From positions 1-7,417 of the forward strand of contig NZ_JBGGWB010000015.1 of NCBI RefSeq assembly GCF_041321155.1: DNA of 7,417 bases. Reading direction: 5' to 3'. The notes beneath the pieces were generated by a model, which was given only the letters and a program-made list of their open reading frames with translations, ran no database searches and was not told the origin of the DNA. This DNA comes from Sphingomonas sp. IW22. Lineage in GTDB: Bacteria; Pseudomonadota; Alphaproteobacteria; Sphingomonadales; Sphingomonadaceae. Shown piece by piece: positions 7,211 through 7,417 of this stretch; the stretch's first letter is position 1; the number at the start of each line of letters is the position of its first letter. The position numbers and the translations under genes were made by a program.

Positions 7211-7243
7211 CCTTAGGGTGTCATTCCGCCCTCAACCGTACCC
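7211..7243. repeat. Probable terminal inverted repeat of the Tn3-family transposon
   Basis: Read on the minus strand this stretch ends GGGCGGAATGACACCCTAAG. That resembles the inner half of Tn3-family 38-base repeats, which commonly end in CTAAG and in several transposons contain GGCGGAAT (recalled for Tn5393-type ends). The outer part should begin GGGG, but only GGG (7241-7243) is seen. It faces the correct way for the end of a transposon lying to its left, and no tnp or cargo gene lies beyond it. The partner repeat lies outside the window, so the call cannot be confirmed here. Confidence 0.45.
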
Positions 7244-7259
7244 GGCCGCGAGCGGCGCA

Positions 7260-7274
7260 TTTTTCAACAGCCCC
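7260..7274 (-). repeat. Second copy of the IS1182-type terminal repeat, inverted
   Basis: TTTTTCAACAGCCCC is the exact reverse complement of 1811-1825. No transposase gene of that family accompanies it in the 30 bases between it and the presumed transposon end at 7243. It is either the lost right end of the IS at 1811, now 4 kb away from its transposase, or the end of a second copy that the transposon entered. Confidence 0.7.
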
Positions 7275-7417
7275 AGGTGTTTTCCGACGCCCTCAGGCCT
7301 TAGACCCCATGACTGCCCGAGCCTCGGAGGCTCGAATCTGAGATGCTGATGATGGATTTTTCAGCAGCGGAGGCGAGTCATGACGGAGGCAGTGAAATAC
7401 GTTGGTCTGGACGTGCA
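7275..7417 (+). mobile_element. 5' end of an IS110-family insertion sequence (runs off window)
   Basis: The start of an IS110-type transposase at 7380 shows that an element of this family begins between 7275 and 7379; the exact left end cannot be placed because IS110-group elements lack conventional terminal repeats. The non-coding stretch ahead of the gene contains a perfect seven-base dyad, CGAGCCT (7318-7324) and AGGCTCG (7328-7334), with a three-base loop. In IS110-group elements the left non-coding end can encode the bridge RNA that guides target choice, so this stretch may be part of it; that is an inference. Confidence 0.5.
7380..7417 (+). CDS. IS110-family transposase, N-terminus only
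   Basis: The frame from ATG at 7380 gives MTEAVKYVGLDV and is cut by the right edge after about 12 residues. A Gly-Leu/Ile-Asp-Val motif a few residues from the N-terminus is the opening of the RuvC-like DEDD domain of IS110-family transposases; the Asp is the first catalytic acidic residue. GGAGG with one mismatch (GGAGGCG, 7369-7375) lies just ahead of the ATG at the right distance for ribosome binding. So short a piece supports the family only moderately. Confidence 0.6.
   Translation, partial: MTEAVKYVGLDV

Larger units (their letters stand above)
1..7243 (-). mobile_element. Tn3-family transposon, partial at left, interrupted by an IS1182-type IS
   Basis: Seen: a Tn3-type transposase fragment, a serine resolvase, a repeat-rich intergenic region behind the resolvase, and four cargo genes all lie on the minus strand in the order expected for a Tn3-family unit. 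A stretch at 7211-7243 resembles a Tn3-type terminal repeat. The left end lies outside the window. The plus-strand IS at 1811 to about 3313 is the only gene on the other strand inside this span, so it is a later arrival. Because tnpA has lost its 5' part, the element probably cannot supply its own transposase, although it could move if a matching transposase were provided elsewhere. Inference: the right boundary near 7243 is approximate, since the usual GGGG end is only partly recognisable. Confidence 0.7.

Overview
The window is accessory DNA from a GC-rich proteobacterium. The codon usage and the families present suggest an alphaproteobacterium of the Sphingomonadales type, probably on a plasmid or in a genomic island; this placement is an inference from style, not from a marker gene. 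Almost everything belongs to one Tn3-family transposon whose genes lie on the minus strand. Other mobile elements have damaged or flanked it.

Layout from left to right. Positions 1-1810 (minus) are an internal part of a Tn3-family transposase gene, tnpA. Its 3' end lies beyond the left edge, and its 5' end is missing because an IS1182-family insertion sequence begins exactly at 1811. That IS carries an intact DDE transposase (1889-3313, plus). No right-hand terminal repeat follows its stop codon. Seven bases later the transposon resumes with the stop codon of an intact serine resolvase gene, tnpR (3320-3886, minus). Its probable res site is the repeat-rich stretch 3885-4025. Four minus-strand cargo genes follow: a cold-shock-domain protein (4029-4262), a TraR/DksA-type zinc-finger protein whose start codon is unclear (4281-4475, open to 4628), a tandem universal stress protein (4630-5472) and a SulP anion transporter with a STAS domain (start 6968 or 7019, end 5484). 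The right end of the transposon is probably near 7211-7243, where the sequence resembles the inner part of Tn3-type terminal repeats.

Beyond that end, 7260-7274 is an exact inverted copy of the first 15 bases of the IS at 1811. At 7380 an IS110-family transposase gene begins and runs off the right edge.

The cargo genes read as one operon: sulP, usp, traR/dksA-like, csp. The usp Shine-Dalgarno sequence overlaps the sulP stop codon, and the later gaps are a few to 18 bases. A sulfate permease-like, universal stress, DksA-like set is a known passenger module of some Tn3-family transposons (from memory, the sup-uspA-dksA-yjiK set of Tn1403). Here a cold-shock gene occupies the last position. The likely theme is anion (sulfate or bicarbonate) uptake together with stress and stringent-type regulation. 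I found no sign of an unknown defence system. The most unusual points are the IS/transposon junction architecture, the repeat-rich res region and the traR-like gene without a normal start codon.
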